Source: Streptosporangiaceae bacterium
GTDB taxonomy: Bacteria; Actinomycetota; Actinomycetes; Streptosporangiales; Streptosporangiaceae
Length of the DNA stretch: 33,572 nt
Reading direction: 5' to 3'
Assembly: GCA_025964715.1 (NCBI GenBank)
Contig: JAOPYH010000449.1
Span: 1-33,572, forward strand
Part shown: positions 1 to 10,636 of the stretch, in pieces
Numbering within the stretch: the stretch's first letter is position 1
Layout of the letters: every line of letters begins with the position of its first letter
Made by a program: the position numbers and the translations under genes
Notes under the pieces: model-generated
The model's database searches: none
Told to the model about the DNA's origin: nothing
What the model saw: the letters and a program-made list of their open reading frames with translations, nothing else

Positions 1-455
1 GAACGCGTGCAGCTCCGTACGCTGGGTGAAGTAGGACACCGGCAGGATCAGCCGGCGTTCGTCCAGGTCCGCACCACGACGTAGGTCAGCGTCAGCTCCT
101 CGATCCGCCCCCATTCGCCCTCGACCACCACGACGTCGTCGAGCCGGAGCGCGTCGCTGAAGGCCAGCTGGATCCCGGCGAAGATATTGCCGAGCATCGG
201 ACGGGCCGCGATCCCGACGAAAGGCCGGCCGCGCCCGCCGAGGCGAGCAGTCCGCTCCGATCGCCCTGACCCCTGGAAAGTTGCGCTCAGGGCCGGGTCA
301 CTGAGTGCGTTGGCGATCCGAAGGATCAGCCAGGTCGTCGTCCCGATGGCGGTGACACGGCGATGGATCGACGGACCTCGAACGAGATCCGGGTCAGAGC
401 CGACGGCCTGCAGGTGCCTCCGGGCGCGGTGGAACCGTCGGCGGATCCCGTTAGG
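1..455 (-). pseudogene. Decayed MscS-family mechanosensitive channel (partial, frameshifted)
   Basis: Reading the minus strand gives pieces of an MscS-type small-conductance channel split over different frames: TTTWLILRIANALSDPALS, then LLASAGAAGL, then VGIAARPMLG followed by NIFAGIQLAFSDALRLDD and VVVVEGEWGRIEELTLTYVV, then DERRLILPVSYFT. The order matches the pore helix and beta-domain of MscS homologues. Single-base deletions are needed near plus-strand positions 252, 220 and 62 to rejoin the frames, so no full protein can be made. The gene also runs off the left edge, so the C-terminal part is not seen. The original start is not visible; the remnant fades out just before uvrC. All three lesions are one-base losses, so assembly error is possible, but neighbouring genes are intact and decay is more likely. 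Confidence 0.75.
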
Positions 456-457
456 CT
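452..457 (+). promoter_or_regulatory. Putative -10 element for leaderless uvrC
   Basis: TAGGCT fits the actinomycete -10 pattern (TAGRRT-like, TAnnnT). It ends six bases before the GTG of uvrC, so transcription would begin at or next to the start codon. No Shine-Dalgarno sequence precedes the GTG, which agrees with a leaderless message. No convincing -35 was found. Confidence 0.4.
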
Positions 458-463
458 GGCATA

Positions 464-2503
464 GTGGCAGATCCGGCGACCTACCGGCCCACCCCCGGGT
501 CCATTCCCGAATCGCCGGGGGTCTATCGATTCCGCGATGAGCATGGCCGGGTCATCTACGTGGGCAAGGCCAAGAACCTGCGCTCCCGGCTCAACTCCTA
601 CTTCGCCGAGTTCGCAGGCCTGCACCCGCGCACCCAGACGATGTTGCAGACCGCGGCCAACGTTACCTGGATCGTCGTCGGCACCGAGGTGGAGGCGCTC
701 CAGCTCGAATACTCGTGGATCAAGGAGTTCGATCCACGGTTCAACGTGCGCTATCGCGACGACAAGTCCTATCCCTACCTCGCGGTCACACTCGACGAGG
801 AGTTTCCGCGCGTCATGGTGATGCGCGGGGCGAAGCGCAAGGGAGTGCGCTATTTCGGGCCCTACTCCCATGCCTGGGCGATCAGGGAGACCGTGGACCT
901 GCTGCTCCGGGTGTTCCCGATCAGGACGTGCAAGCCCGGGGTCCTCAAACGCGCGCAGCAGACCGGGCGCCCCTGCCTGCTCGGCTACATCAACAAGTGC
1001 TCGGCGCCCTGCGTCGGGCGCGTCTCCGCGGCGGAGCACCGGCTGATCGCCGAGGAGTTCTGCGACTTCATGGCCGGCAACAGCACCCGGTTCATCAAGC
1101 GGCTCGAACGAGAGATGCGCCAGGCCGCCGCCGTCGAGGAGTACGAGCGGGCGGCGCGGCTGCGCGACGACATCCAGGCACTGGCCCGGGCGCTGGAAAA
1201 GCAGGCGGTGGTGCTCGGTGACAACACCGACTGCGACGTGATCGCACTCGCCGAGGACCATCTCGAGGCCGCAGTGCAGGTCTTCTATGTCCGGGGCGGG
1301 CGCATCCGCGGCCAGCGCGGCTGGGTCGTAGACAAGGTCGAGGAGGTCGAAACGGGCGATCTCGTGGAGCACTTCCTCCTGCAGGCCTACAGCGAGAGCG
1401 AGTCCGTGCCCCGTGAGGTGCTGGTGCCCGCCGAGCCCCCGGAGCCAGAGGCGCTGACCGAGCTGCTGAGCGAGCAGCGGGGCGGTCCCGTACACGTGCG
1501 GGTTCCGCAGCGGGGCGACAAGAAGGCGCTGATGGAGACCGTCGCCCGTAACGCCCACGAGGCACTCAAGCAGCACAAGACCCGCAGGGCCGGCGACCTC
1601 ACCACCCGGAGCAAGGCCCTCCAGGAGATCCAGGAGGCGCTCGGTCTCGACCAGGCCCCGCTGCGCATGGAGTGCTACGACGTCTCGAACCTGCAGGGCA
1701 CTAACGTGGTGGCGTCCATGGTGGTCTTCGAGGACGGACTGGCCCGCAAGAGCGAATACCGGCGGTTCAAGATCCGCGCAGTGGAGGGGCAGGACGACGT
1801 CCGCTCGATCCACGAGGTGATCACGCGCCGGTTCAAGCGCTATGCCGCCGAACGCGACCGGGAGCCGGCGGCGGAGTCCGCCGACAGGGTCCTCGCCTCG
1901 TACGGGTTCGGCGACGGTGACCAGGGCGCCGATGGTGACCCGAGCGCCGATGGGCACGAGAGCGCCGACGGACCTCCGAGCGCTGTGGAAGCGGGCGCTC
2001 ATCAGCCCATCGATCCCGAGACCGGCAAGCCACGCAGGTTCGCCTATCCACCCAATCTGGTGGTGGTCGACGGCGGTGCCCCTCAGGTGGCCGCCGCGCA
2101 GCGCGCACTAGAGGAGCTCGGCGTCGACGACGTCACCGTCTGCGGTCTGGCCAAGCGGCTCGAGGAGGTCTGGATCCCGGAGGAAGAGGACCCGGTCATC
2201 CTCCCGCGGCGCAGCGAGGGGCTCTATCTGCTCCAGCGCATGCGAGATGAAGCCCATCGGTTTGCGATCACTTTCCATCGAGCCCGTCGCTCCAAGGCCA
2301 TGACGGCCAGCGAACTCGATAACGTTCCGGGTCTGGGACCCACACGGCGTACGACGCTGCTGAAGCACTTCGGCTCGGTGCAGCGCCTCAAGCGGGCGAC
2401 GCCGGACCAGATCGCGGAGGTTCCGGGCATCGGGCGCCATACGGCCGAATCCATCGCGGCGGCGCTGCACGGTCGGCTCGGAGATAGGGGGACATCGAGA
2501 TGA
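464..2503 (+). CDS. uvrC: UvrABC excinuclease subunit C (UvrC)
   Basis: UvrC makes the 3' and 5' incisions flanking DNA lesions after loading by UvrA/UvrB. The 679-residue protein has all family parts. The N-terminal GIY-YIG nuclease has GVY at 19-21 and YVGKA at 32-36. Four cysteines (C156, C171, C179, C183) match the UvrC Fe-S cluster region. The UVR/UvrB-binding helix is around 210-243, and the RNase-H-like endonuclease half has D406 ([10 protein letters not shown]) and D536 (VVVDGG). The tandem helix-hairpin-helix is at about 615-670. The GTG at 464 lacks an upstream SD and follows a -10-like hexamer by six bases, so leaderless translation is likely. Between the two catalytic aspartates lies a low-complexity insert with an 18-bp triplicated unit. 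The stop overlaps the rapZ start. Confidence 0.97.
   Translation: MADPATYRPTPGSIPESPGVYRFRDEHGRVIYVGKAKNLRSRLNSYFAEFAGLHPRTQTMLQTAANVTWIVVGTEVEALQLEYSWIKEFDPRFNVRYRDDKSYPYLAVTLDEEFPRVMVMRGAKRKGVRYFGPYSHAWAIRETVDLLLRVFPIRTCKPGVLKRAQQTGRPCLLGYINKCSAPCVGRVSAAEHRLIAEEFCDFMAGNSTRFIKRLEREMRQAAAVEEYERAARLRDDIQALARALEKQAVVLGDNTDCDVIALAEDHLEAAVQVFYVRGGRIRGQRGWVVDKVEEVETGDLVEHFLLQAYSESESVPREVLVPAEPPEPEALTELLSEQRGGPVHVRVPQRGDKKALMETVARNAHEALKQHKTRRAGDLTTRSKALQEIQEALGLDQAPLRMECYDVSNLQGTNVVASMVVFEDGLARKSEYRRFKIRAVEGQDDVRSIHEVITRRFKRYAAERDREPAAESADRVLASYGFGDGDQGADGDPSADGHESADGPPSAVEAGAHQPIDPETGKPRRFAYPPNLVVVDGGAPQVAAAQRALEELGVDDVTVCGLAKRLEEVWIPEEEDPVILPRRSEGLYLLQRMRDEAHRFAITFHRARRSKAMTASELDNVPGLGPTRRTTLLKHFGSVQRLKRATPDQIAEVPGIGRHTAESIAAALHGRLGDRGTSR
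1925..1978 (+). repeat. Three 18-bp tandem units inside uvrC
   Basis: Three imperfect 18-bp units, each beginning gGCGCCGAtGG or AGCGCCGAyGG, encode about ADGxxS three times (residues about 488-505). They lie in a Gly/Asp/Ser-rich insert between the two catalytic aspartates of the endonuclease half. The period is a multiple of three, so copy change keeps the frame. Confidence 0.75.
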
Positions 2504-3378
2504 CGGGGAGCACACAGATCCCGGACATCGTCATCATCACGGGGATGTCCGGCGCGGGCCGGAGCACGGCGGCCAAGTCGCTGGAGGACCTCGACTGGTT
2601 CGTGGTGGACAACCTGCCACCGGGCCTGCTGGCCACCATGGCCGACCTGGGGGGGCGGCTCCAGGGCGCGGTTCCGCGCATCGCCGTGGTCGTGGACGTG
2701 CGCAGCCGCGCCTTCACCACCGACCTGCACTCCTCGATCGAGGAGCTCGAGGCGCGCGGAGTACGCCCCCGGGTGGTGTTCCTGGAGGCCGGCGGCGACG
2801 AACTTGTCCGCCGGTTCGAGAGCGTGCGGCGTCCGCATCCGCTGCAGGGGGACGGGCGGCTGGTCGACGGAATCGCTCGTGAGCGAGAGGTGCTCCGGCA
2901 GGTGCGAGGCGAGGCCGACCTGGTGCTCGACACCACAGGCCTGAACGTCCACGAGCTGCGAGCCAAGATCGTGGGTTTCTTCGGCGATGACACCGGAGAG
3001 TCCAGCCTGCGCGCAACGGTGGTGTCGTTCGGCTATAAGTACGGCCTGCCCGTCGACGCCGACCTCGTGGTCGACTGCCGGTTTCTGCCCAACCCGCACT
3101 GGGTGCCAGAGCTACGTCCGAAGACCGGGCGTGACGAGTCCGTACGCGACTACGTGCTCGGCCAGCGCGGGGCCAAGGAGTTCCTCGACGCCTACACCGA
3201 GGTGCTCCGCCTGCTCGCCGAAGGCTACGAGCGGGAGGGCAAGCACTACGTCACGCTGGCCGTCGGCTGCACGGGGGGCAAGCATCGCAGCGTCGCCATG
3301 GCCGAGCAGCTGGCCGGCCGGCTTCGCGACGCGAGCATCGAGGTGCGGGTCTCGCATCGTGACCTCGGCCGTGAGTAG
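2500..3378 (+). CDS. rapZ: RapZ/YvcJ-family P-loop nucleotide-binding protein
   Basis: Member of the RapZ (YvcJ, former UPF0042) family. In E. coli RapZ is an RNase adaptor that controls glucosamine-6-phosphate synthase through small RNAs; the role in actinomycetes is less defined. The 292-residue length is normal. The Walker A motif GMSGAGRST is at 15-23 and the C-terminal signature [10 protein letters not shown] at 256-265. The ATG overlaps the uvrC stop (ATGA), so the two are translationally coupled. The order rapZ-yvcK-whiA is conserved in Gram-positive bacteria, which supports the call. Confidence 0.95.
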   Translation: MTGSTQIPDIVIITGMSGAGRSTAAKSLEDLDWFVVDNLPPGLLATMADLGGRLQGAVPRIAVVVDVRSRAFTTDLHSSIEELEARGVRPRVVFLEAGGDELVRRFESVRRPHPLQGDGRLVDGIAREREVLRQVRGEADLVLDTTGLNVHELRAKIVGFFGDDTGESSLRATVVSFGYKYGLPVDADLVVDCRFLPNPHWVPELRPKTGRDESVRDYVLGQRGAKEFLDAYTEVLRLLAEGYEREGKHYVTLAVGCTGGKHRSVAMAEQLAGRLRDASIEVRVSHRDLGRE

Positions 3379-3448
3379 GCCGGGGGATGTGGAGACGGAC
3401 ACGGGCAGGGCGCCGCACGACCCCCGAGCAAGGAGACGAACGACACCA

Positions 3449-4426
3449 GTGAATGCTCCCAAGGTCGTCGCCCTCGGCGGCGGCCACGGGCTGTACGCCT
3501 CGCTGTCCGCGCTCCGCACCGTCACCGATCGGCTCACCGCCATCGTCACGGTGGCCGACGACGGTGGGTCGAGTGGGCGGCTGCGGCGCGAGCTCGGCGT
3601 GCTGCCGCCCGGCGACCTGCGGATGGCGCTGGCCGCGCTGTGCGGGGACGACGACTGGGGCCGGACCTGGAGCCGGGTGGTGCAGCATCGATTCCACACC
3701 CAGGACGACCTGCGTGGGCACGCTCTGGGCAATCTGCTCATCGTCGCGCTCTGGGAGCTCCTCGAGGACCCCGTCGTCGGGCTCGAGTGGCTCGGCCGGT
3801 TGCTCGGGGCCCAGGGCAGGGTGCTTCCGATGACCCTTGTGCCCCTGGACATCGTCGCCGAGGTCCAGGGCGCCGACCCCGCGCGGCCGCGTGACGTCAC
3901 GTGGGTCCGCGGGCAGGTGGCCTGCGCCAAGACCCCCGGAAAGGTACGCAGCGTTTCGCTGATCCCGGCGGACCCGCCCGCCTGCCAGGAGGCCCTCGCG
4001 GCGATCGAGGACGCCGACTGGCTGGTGTTCGGGCCCGGTTCCTGGTTCACCAGCGTGCTGCCGCACCTGCAGGTGCCGGAGCTGGCCAAGGCGTTGACCA
4101 AGAGCCGGGCGCGCCGGATCGTCGCGTTGAATCTCGCGCCGCAGCCCGGGGAGACCGATGACTTCTCGCCGCACACCCATCTCGAGGTGCTGCAGGCGCA
4201 TGCGCCCGACCTCCGTGTCGACGTGGTCCTTGCGGACCGCGACGTCGTCGAGGATCCAAGGGCGCTCGACAAGGCCGTACAGGCGCTCGGCGGCACGCTT
4301 GTGCTCACCGACGTCGCCGCGGAAGACGGATCGCCCAGGCACGATCCGGCACGGCTGGCCCATGCCTTCGTACAGATCTTCTCGACTGACGCACGGGCGA
4401 GCCGCGATCCACGAGACTGCCTGTAG
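3449..4426 (+). CDS. yvcK: YvcK/GlmR-family gluconeogenesis factor
   Basis: The YvcK (GlmR, CuvA) family binds UDP-sugars and links carbon supply to cell-envelope synthesis; loss in other bacteria causes growth defects on gluconeogenic carbon. The protein begins NAPKVVALGGGHGLYASL, the typical glycine-rich nucleotide-sugar binding start. It continues with VTVADDGGSSGRLRRELG, PPGDLRMALAAL and GHALGNLLIVALW, all family signatures. It is 325 residues, a usual length. I chose GTG 3449 because AGGAG lies at 3431-3435 and the conserved protein begins right after it. An in-frame GTG at 3371, overlapping the end of rapZ, would add 26 unconserved residues. It sits between rapZ and whiA as in many actinobacteria. 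Confidence 0.93.
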   Translation: MNAPKVVALGGGHGLYASLSALRTVTDRLTAIVTVADDGGSSGRLRRELGVLPPGDLRMALAALCGDDDWGRTWSRVVQHRFHTQDDLRGHALGNLLIVALWELLEDPVVGLEWLGRLLGAQGRVLPMTLVPLDIVAEVQGADPARPRDVTWVRGQVACAKTPGKVRSVSLIPADPPACQEALAAIEDADWLVFGPGSWFTSVLPHLQVPELAKALTKSRARRIVALNLAPQPGETDDFSPHTHLEVLQAHAPDLRVDVVLADRDVVEDPRALDKAVQALGGTLVLTDVAAEDGSPRHDPARLAHAFVQIFSTDARASRDPRDCL

Positions 4427-4459
4427 CGGGCGATTCACTCTGGGGGAGGAGTTGCATCT

Positions 4460-5440
4460 ATGGCGATGACCGGCGTGGTGAAGGACGAGCTGAGCAGGCT
4501 GTCCGTCATGAAGCCGTGCTGTCGCAAGGCCGAGGTGTCGACGCTGCTGCGGTTCGCCGGGGGGCTGCACCTGGTCAGCGGGCGGATCGTGATCGAGGCC
4601 GAGCTCGACACCGGAGCCGCGGCACGTCGTCTGCGCAAGGACGTCGCGGAGGTGTTCGGGCACACCTCGGACGTGGTCGTGCTGGCGGCGAGCGGGCTGC
4701 GCAAGGGCAACCGGTACGTCGTCCGGGTCTTCCGCGACGGCGAGTCGCTGGCCCGGCAGACCGGCCTGGTGGACAACCACGGACGGCCCGTCCGCGGCCT
4801 GCCCAGGAACGTGGTCTCGGGGGCGGCCTGCGATGCCGAGTCGGCATGGCGTGGGGCGTTCCTCGCACACGGCTCGCTGACCGAACCGGGACGGTCGATG
4901 TCCCTGGAGGTCACCTGCCCGGGTCCGGAGGCGGCGCTGGCGCTCGTCGGCGCGGCCCGGCGGCTCAAAATCCATGCCAAGGCCCGGGAGGTGCGCGGCG
5001 TCGACCGGGTCGTGGTCCGGGACGGCGACGCCATCTCGGCCCTGCTCACCAGGCTCGGAGCGCACGACTCCGTGCTCGCCTGGGAGGAGCGTCGGATGCG
5101 CCGGGAGGTGCGGGCCACGGCCAACCGCCTGGCGAACTTCGACGACGCCAACCTCCGCCGGTCGGCGCGCGCCGCGGTGGCCGCCGGAGCCCGGGTGGCT
5201 CGCGCGCTGGAGATCCTCGAGGGTGAGGCGCCCGAGCACCTCGTCGCCGCGGGGCGGCTGCGGCTGGAGCACAAGCAGGCGTCGCTGGAGGAGCTCGGGC
5301 AGCTGGCCGAGCCACCGCTGACCAAGGACGCCATCGCCGGGCGCATCCGCCGGCTCCTGGCGCTCGCCGACAAGCGCGCCGGCGACCAGGGCCTGCCGGG
5401 CACCGAGGCCAATCTCACGGCCGACATGCTCGCCCCCTGA
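4460..5440 (+). CDS. whiA: Sporulation transcription regulator WhiA
   Basis: WhiA is a DNA-binding regulator that with WhiB switches aerial hyphae to sporulation septation in Streptomyces; homologues are widespread in Gram-positives. The 326-residue protein has the normal two-part layout. The N-terminal half is LAGLIDADG-like ([38 protein letters not shown]). A C-terminal helix-turn-helix follows ([20 protein letters not shown], about residues 274-293). GGGAGGAG at 4443-4450 is a strong SD for ATG 4460. It lies 33 bp after yvcK on the same strand, so it is probably in the same operon, with a possible terminator hairpin just downstream. Confidence 0.95.
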   Translation: MAMTGVVKDELSRLSVMKPCCRKAEVSTLLRFAGGLHLVSGRIVIEAELDTGAAARRLRKDVAEVFGHTSDVVVLAASGLRKGNRYVVRVFRDGESLARQTGLVDNHGRPVRGLPRNVVSGAACDAESAWRGAFLAHGSLTEPGRSMSLEVTCPGPEAALALVGAARRLKIHAKAREVRGVDRVVVRDGDAISALLTRLGAHDSVLAWEERRMRREVRATANRLANFDDANLRRSARAAVAAGARVARALEILEGEAPEHLVAAGRLRLEHKQASLEELGQLAEPPLTKDAIAGRIRRLLALADKRAGDQGLPGTEANLTADMLAP

Positions 5441-5473
5441 CCTTCCAGGACAACGACACGCCTGTCTCACCAC

Positions 5474-5508
5474 GGCGCCCCTGCTCCCGCGTCCGCGGGC
5501 CGGGCGCC
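5474..5508 (+). terminator. Stem-loop after whiA
   Basis: A two-part inverted repeat: outer arms GGCGCCC (5474-5480) and GGGCGCC (5502-5508), inner arms CCCGC (5486-5490) and GCGGG (5495-5499). It begins 33 bases after the whiA stop and precedes the gap promoter region. There is no T-tract, as is common for actinomycete terminators, so termination is inferred. Confidence 0.5.
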
Positions 5509-5550
5509 ACTCCCCGGCCGTTGATGGGCGGAACGGCGCCGGCGGTTCGG

Positions 5551-6642
<1,092 letters not shown>

Positions 6643-6657
6643 TCAACCGCCTCATCC

Positions 6658-6703
6658 CGCCGTGATCTCGGGGTCGCGCCCAGCGCACCGCGAGATCACG
6701 GCG
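6658..6703 (+). terminator. 13-bp perfect hairpin between gap and pgk
   Basis: Arms CGCCGTGATCTCG (6658-6670) and CGAGATCACGGCG (6691-6703) are perfect complements with a 20-base loop, followed by TTTCATT. It begins 16 bases after the gap stop and ends 23 bases before pgk. It can act as a partial terminator or as a 3'-end stabiliser of gap mRNA. Confidence 0.7.
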
Positions 6704-6726
6704 TTTCATTGCTGAGAAGGAGTCCG

Positions 6727-7914
6727 ATGCGGACGATTGACGATCTCGACGTGCGGGGCAGGCGGGTCCTCGTCCGGTCCGACCTGAACGTCCCGCTCGA
6801 GGACGGCAAGATCTCCGACGACGGTCGGATCCGCGCCAGCGTGCCCACCATCCGTCAGCTCGCCGGCCGCGGCGCCCGGGTCATCGTGTGCGCGCACCTC
6901 GGCCGCCCGAAGGGCGAGATCAAGCCCGAGCTCTCGCTCCGGCCGGTGGCCGCGCGTCTCGGTGAGCTGCTCGGTGCCGACGTGGCGTTCGCCGGCGACG
7001 TGGTGGGCGAGTCCGCCGCCTCGACGGCGAAGTCGCTCGGCGACGGAGACGTCGCGCTGCTGGAGAACCTGCGCTTCGAGCCCGGTGAGACGAGCAAGGA
7101 CGACGCGGAGCGCGGTGTGTTCGCCGACCGGCTCGCGGGTCTCGCCGAGCTCTACGTCGGTGATGGATTCGGCGCCGTCCACCGCAAGCACGCCAGCGTC
7201 TACGACCTGCCGCAGCGGCTTCCGCACGCGGCCGGCGGCCTGGTCGCCGCCGAGGTCGAGGTCCTGCGCAGGCTCACGAGCGAACCCCGCCGCCCGTACG
7301 TGGTGGTGCTCGGCGGTGCGAAGGTCTCCGACAAACTCGGCGTGATCGCCAACCTCCTGACCAAGGTCGACCGGCTGGTCATCGGCGGCGGCATGGCCTA
7401 CACGTTCCTCAAGGCCCAGGGTCACGAGGTCGGTAGGTCGCTGCTGCAGGAGGACCAGCTCGACCAGGTCCGCGGGTTCATCGAGCAGGCCGGCAAGCGC
7501 GGGGTCGAGCTTGTGCTGCCCGTCGACGTCGTCGCGGCCACGGACTTCGCACCAGACGCCCAGCACGAGGTCGTCGACGCCACCGCGATCCCGGCCGACC
7601 GGCAGGGGCTCGACATCGGCCCGCGCAGCCGGGAGCTGTTCGCCGCCCGGCTCGCCGACACCGAGACCGTGTTCTGGAACGGCCCGATGGGCGTGTTCGA
7701 GTTCGCGGCCTTCGCCGAGGGCACGCGCGCGGTCGCCGAGGCTCTCATCTCCTCGTCCGCCTTCACCGTCGTGGGCGGCGGTGACTCCGCCGCGGCCGTA
7801 CGGTCCCTCGGTCTGCCGGAGGACGGTTTCTCGCACATCTCGACCGGTGGCGGAGCGAGCCTCGAATACCTCGAGGGCAAGACGCTCCCCGGTCTCTCGG
7901 TTCTGGAGGACTGA
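6727..7914 (+). CDS. pgk: Phosphoglycerate kinase
   Basis: Transfers phosphate from 1,3-bisphosphoglycerate to ADP. Family motifs are in order: [10 protein letters not shown] near the N-terminus, [61 protein letters not shown], and GGGDSAAAV near the C-terminus with [17 protein letters not shown] 6727 is preceded by AAGGAG (6717-6722). An in-frame TTG at 6709 would place the SD inside the gene and is rejected. The protein is 395 residues, the usual size. The stop is two bases from the tpiA start, so pgk and tpiA are coupled. Confidence 0.98.
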   Translation: MRTIDDLDVRGRRVLVRSDLNVPLEDGKISDDGRIRASVPTIRQLAGRGARVIVCAHLGRPKGEIKPELSLRPVAARLGELLGADVAFAGDVVGESAASTAKSLGDGDVALLENLRFEPGETSKDDAERGVFADRLAGLAELYVGDGFGAVHRKHASVYDLPQRLPHAAGGLVAAEVEVLRRLTSEPRRPYVVVLGGAKVSDKLGVIANLLTKVDRLVIGGGMAYTFLKAQGHEVGRSLLQEDQLDQVRGFIEQAGKRGVELVLPVDVVAATDFAPDAQHEVVDATAIPADRQGLDIGPRSRELFAARLADTETVFWNGPMGVFEFAAFAEGTRAVAEALISSSAFTVVGGGDSAAAVRSLGLPEDGFSHISTGGGASLEYLEGKTLPGLSVLED

Positions 7915-7916
7915 CC

Positions 7917-8720
<804 letters not shown>

Positions 8721-8851
8721 CTGCGGGTTTTGCTGAACAGGGGCGACCCGCCGTCGTACCCTCATAGCGGACGGGTAAACCACTCGGCCGTCGTCCTGAA
8801 TACCGAGAACTCCGTGCACACGGGGTGGCCCAGAGAAGGCGCTGAACAACT

Positions 8852-9085
8852 GTGATCATCGCAACCTCCATTGTGCTCATCATCACGAGCATGCTGATGG
8901 TGCTGCTCGTCCTGCTGCACAAGGGCAAGGGCGGGGGCCTTTCCGACCTCTTCGGTGGCGGGATCTCGTCGACGCTGGGCGGCTCGTCCGTGGTCGAGCG
9001 CAACCTCGACCGGCTCACGGTCGGAACCGGGGTCATCTGGTTCGCCTCCATCGTGGTCCTCGGGATCCTTCTGAAGTCCCACTGA
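8852..9085 (+). CDS. secG: Preprotein translocase subunit SecG
   Basis: Small accessory subunit of the SecYEG channel in the cytoplasmic membrane. The 77 residues form two membrane helices (about 2-21 and 55-73) joined by a glycine-rich loop containing HKGKGGGLSDLFGGG, the recognisable SecG signature. The start is GTG 8852; GAGAAGG lies about 11 bases upstream. Position after tpiA is the usual place for secG in actinobacteria. The 131-bp gap from tpiA holds only a weak 6-bp inverted repeat (GCGGGT/ACCCGC) and no clear promoter. Confidence 0.94.
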   Translation: MIIATSIVLIITSMLMVLLVLLHKGKGGGLSDLFGGGISSTLGGSSVVERNLDRLTVGTGVIWFASIVVLGILLKSH

Positions 9086-9159
9086 GTCAGTCCCGAGTAA
9101 TGTGATCGCCGCGCCACCGGGGGACGGGTGGCCGCGGCAGAAGTAGCGAGGAGTAGTCC

Positions 9160-9534
9160 GTGGGAAGTGGCAACGCCATTCGGGGCAGCCGTGTCGGCGC
9201 CGGCCCGATGGGAGAGGCTGAGCGAGGGGAGTCCGCTCCCCGGGTGTGGGTGTCGTTCCACTGCGCGAACCGGCACGAGACCCGCCCGAGTTTCGCGAAC
9301 GACGTAGCGGTACCCGACCAGTGGGACTGCCCGCGCTGCGGGCTGCCTGCGGGCCAGGACGCGCAGAACCCTCCGGCGCCGCCGAAGACCGAGCCCTACA
9401 AGACACACCTTGCCTATGTGAAGGAGCGGCGCAGCGACGCCGACGGCGAGGCGATCCTGGAAGAGGCTCTCGCCAAGCTTCGCCGGAAGCGCGCGGCCGT
9501 GCGCGCGGCCATGGAGGCCGCGGCCAAGGGCTGA
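9160..9534 (+). CDS. rbpA: RNA polymerase-binding protein RbpA
   Basis: RbpA is an actinobacterial protein that binds RNA polymerase and group 1/2 sigma factors and stabilises open complexes. The first residues, GSGNAIRGSRVGAGPMGEAE, match the family's basic linker region. The zinc ligands are visible as C35, H39, C57 and C60 (FHCANRHE and WDCPRCG). The conserved TEPYKTHLAYVKERRSDADG and sigma-interacting C-terminal helix follow. At 124 residues it is slightly long because of an Ala/Lys/Arg-rich tail (KRAAVRAAMEAAAKG). The start is GTG 9160 with GCGAGGAG just upstream. A 6-bp hairpin (9113-9132) lies between secG and rbpA. Confidence 0.96.
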   Translation: MGSGNAIRGSRVGAGPMGEAERGESAPRVWVSFHCANRHETRPSFANDVAVPDQWDCPRCGLPAGQDAQNPPAPPKTEPYKTHLAYVKERRSDADGEAILEEALAKLRRKRAAVRAAMEAAAKG

Positions 9535-9559
9535 GGTTCTCCTGGTACGGCCTGGTCCC

Positions 9560-9785
9560 CACATCGCGAGGGTGGCCGGGCCGTTCTGCTTTCCCACCGC
9601 CGCGATCGCGGTCGCTCTGCAGGAGGCCGCGGCGCCGGAGTTGTCCACGTACGCGCACCGGATCGTGGCCAACGCCAAGGCGCTCGCGGCCGCGCTCCTG
9701 GAGTCAGGGTCTGGACCGCATCGCGGCAGAGGTCCGCACGCTGCTCGGGGCCTATCCCATGCCGGAGTGGGCGCCGGCCCCCTGA
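9560..9785 (+). pseudogene. Internally deleted serine hydroxymethyltransferase remnant
   Basis: Frame one reads RVAGPFCFP, then TAAIAVALQEAAAPELSTY and AHRIVANAKALAAALLESG. These match the segment after the PLP lysine in actinobacterial GlyA proteins (TTAAIAVALKEA..., YAHRIVANAKALA). At about 9705-9712 the reading jumps to another frame, GLDRIAAEVRTLLGAYPMPE, which resembles the GlyA C-terminal helix (VAAEVRALxxxFP), then stops at 9783-9785. Roughly the whole small-domain stretch between these two segments is missing, as is all of the N-terminal half including the active-site lysine. It cannot be an enzyme. Its end overlaps the end of the opposing methyltransferase gene. Confidence 0.65.
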
Positions 9786-10576
9786 GCCCCGCAGCCCGCG
9801 CCCGGGAACCGGCGGAACATGGTGATCATGCGCCATGCCTCCGGGGAGTCGACCGGGACGTCCTCGGCGAAGTCGCCGTGCCGCTCCACCACCTCGAGCG
9901 CACCGGACAGCCGGATGGCCGCGGTCAGCTCGGTGGCCGTCCAGAAGCGGTAGGGCACCACGTCCGTGATCACTTGGGTCTCGCCTCCGGTCGTGACGGC
10001 GATGGTGACGTGGTCGTCGGCGGTCTGCGTGATGGGGTCGAGCCGGTCGTCGGCCTCGCCCCAGCGGACGGTGGCGTGGACGCCGTCGCGCTCGACCTCC
10101 CAGCCGGTGCTCACCGTCGGATTCGCGGTCAGCCGGTCGGCGGGATGGCTCATCTCGAGGACGTACAGCCCGTCGGCGGCCAGGTGGGCGGCGGTCCGGT
10201 CGAGGTGGGCGACGAGAGCGTCCAACGTCATCAGGTGCGATGTCGAGTCGAGCATGGTGACGATCAGGTCGAACCGGCGGCCCAGCTCAAAGTCGGTCAT
10301 GTCCGCCCGGACGACGTCGAGCCGCACCCCGGCCCGCTCGGCCTGGTCCGCGGCGTAGTCGCACATCGCCGGGCTCAGGTCCAGAGCGGTGGCGGAAATC
10401 CCGCGACGGGCGAACTCGCGTGCGTGCTCGGCCGGGCCCGCCGCCAGCTCGAGCACCGATCGAACCGGGGGTCGGTGCCGGGCGCACCAGCCCAGCACCG
10501 AGTCGACCTCATGTGGGACGTCGCGAAAGTCGCAGGCCAGTTCATAAGCCCACGGGTGGTCATAGATGCCGGTCAC
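9752..10576 (-). CDS. Class I SAM-dependent methyltransferase, substrate unknown
   Basis: A 274-residue protein with a Rossmann methyltransferase fold. Motif I is VLELAAGPAEHA (41-52), an acidic motif II follows (ATALDLSPAMCDYA), and motif III/IV is seen as VRADMTDF and FDLIVTMLDSTSHL. The C-terminal half has a beta-rich segment (RDGVHATVRWGEADD) typical of small-molecule methyltransferases. No substrate-specific signature was recognised. The start is GTG; the C-terminal tail (PGAGCGAQGAGAHSGMG) is low-complexity and overlaps the antisense glyA remnant, so the original stop may have been lost. It lies downstream of the ACT-GNAT gene on the same strand, 60 bp apart, possibly co-transcribed. 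Confidence 0.82.
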   Translation of the reverse strand: MTGIYDHPWAYELACDFRDVPHEVDSVLGWCARHRPPVRSVLELAAGPAEHAREFARRGISATALDLSPAMCDYAADQAERAGVRLDVVRADMTDFELGRRFDLIVTMLDSTSHLMTLDALVAHLDRTAAHLAADGLYVLEMSHPADRLTANPTVSTGWEVERDGVHATVRWGEADDRLDPITQTADDHVTIAVTTGGETQVITDVVPYRFWTATELTAAIRLSGALEVVERHGDFAEDVPVDSPEAWRMITMFRRFPGAGCGAQGAGAHSGMG

Positions 10577-10636
10577 ACCGACATCGTGCCAGGGCCCGCG
10601 ACCAGCGCGCGCGCGGCCCGTCGCGCCCGCCGAACC

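Noticed and set aside
326..2002. Long open frame on the minus strand opposite uvrC
   Set aside because: Shadow of GC-rich codon bias in uvrC; the protein is an unnatural Val/Leu/Gly/Arg mix with no family motif.
3371..3449. Earlier GTG start for yvcK overlapping rapZ
   Set aside because: It would add 26 unconserved residues; AGGAG before GTG 3449 and the family start support the shorter form.
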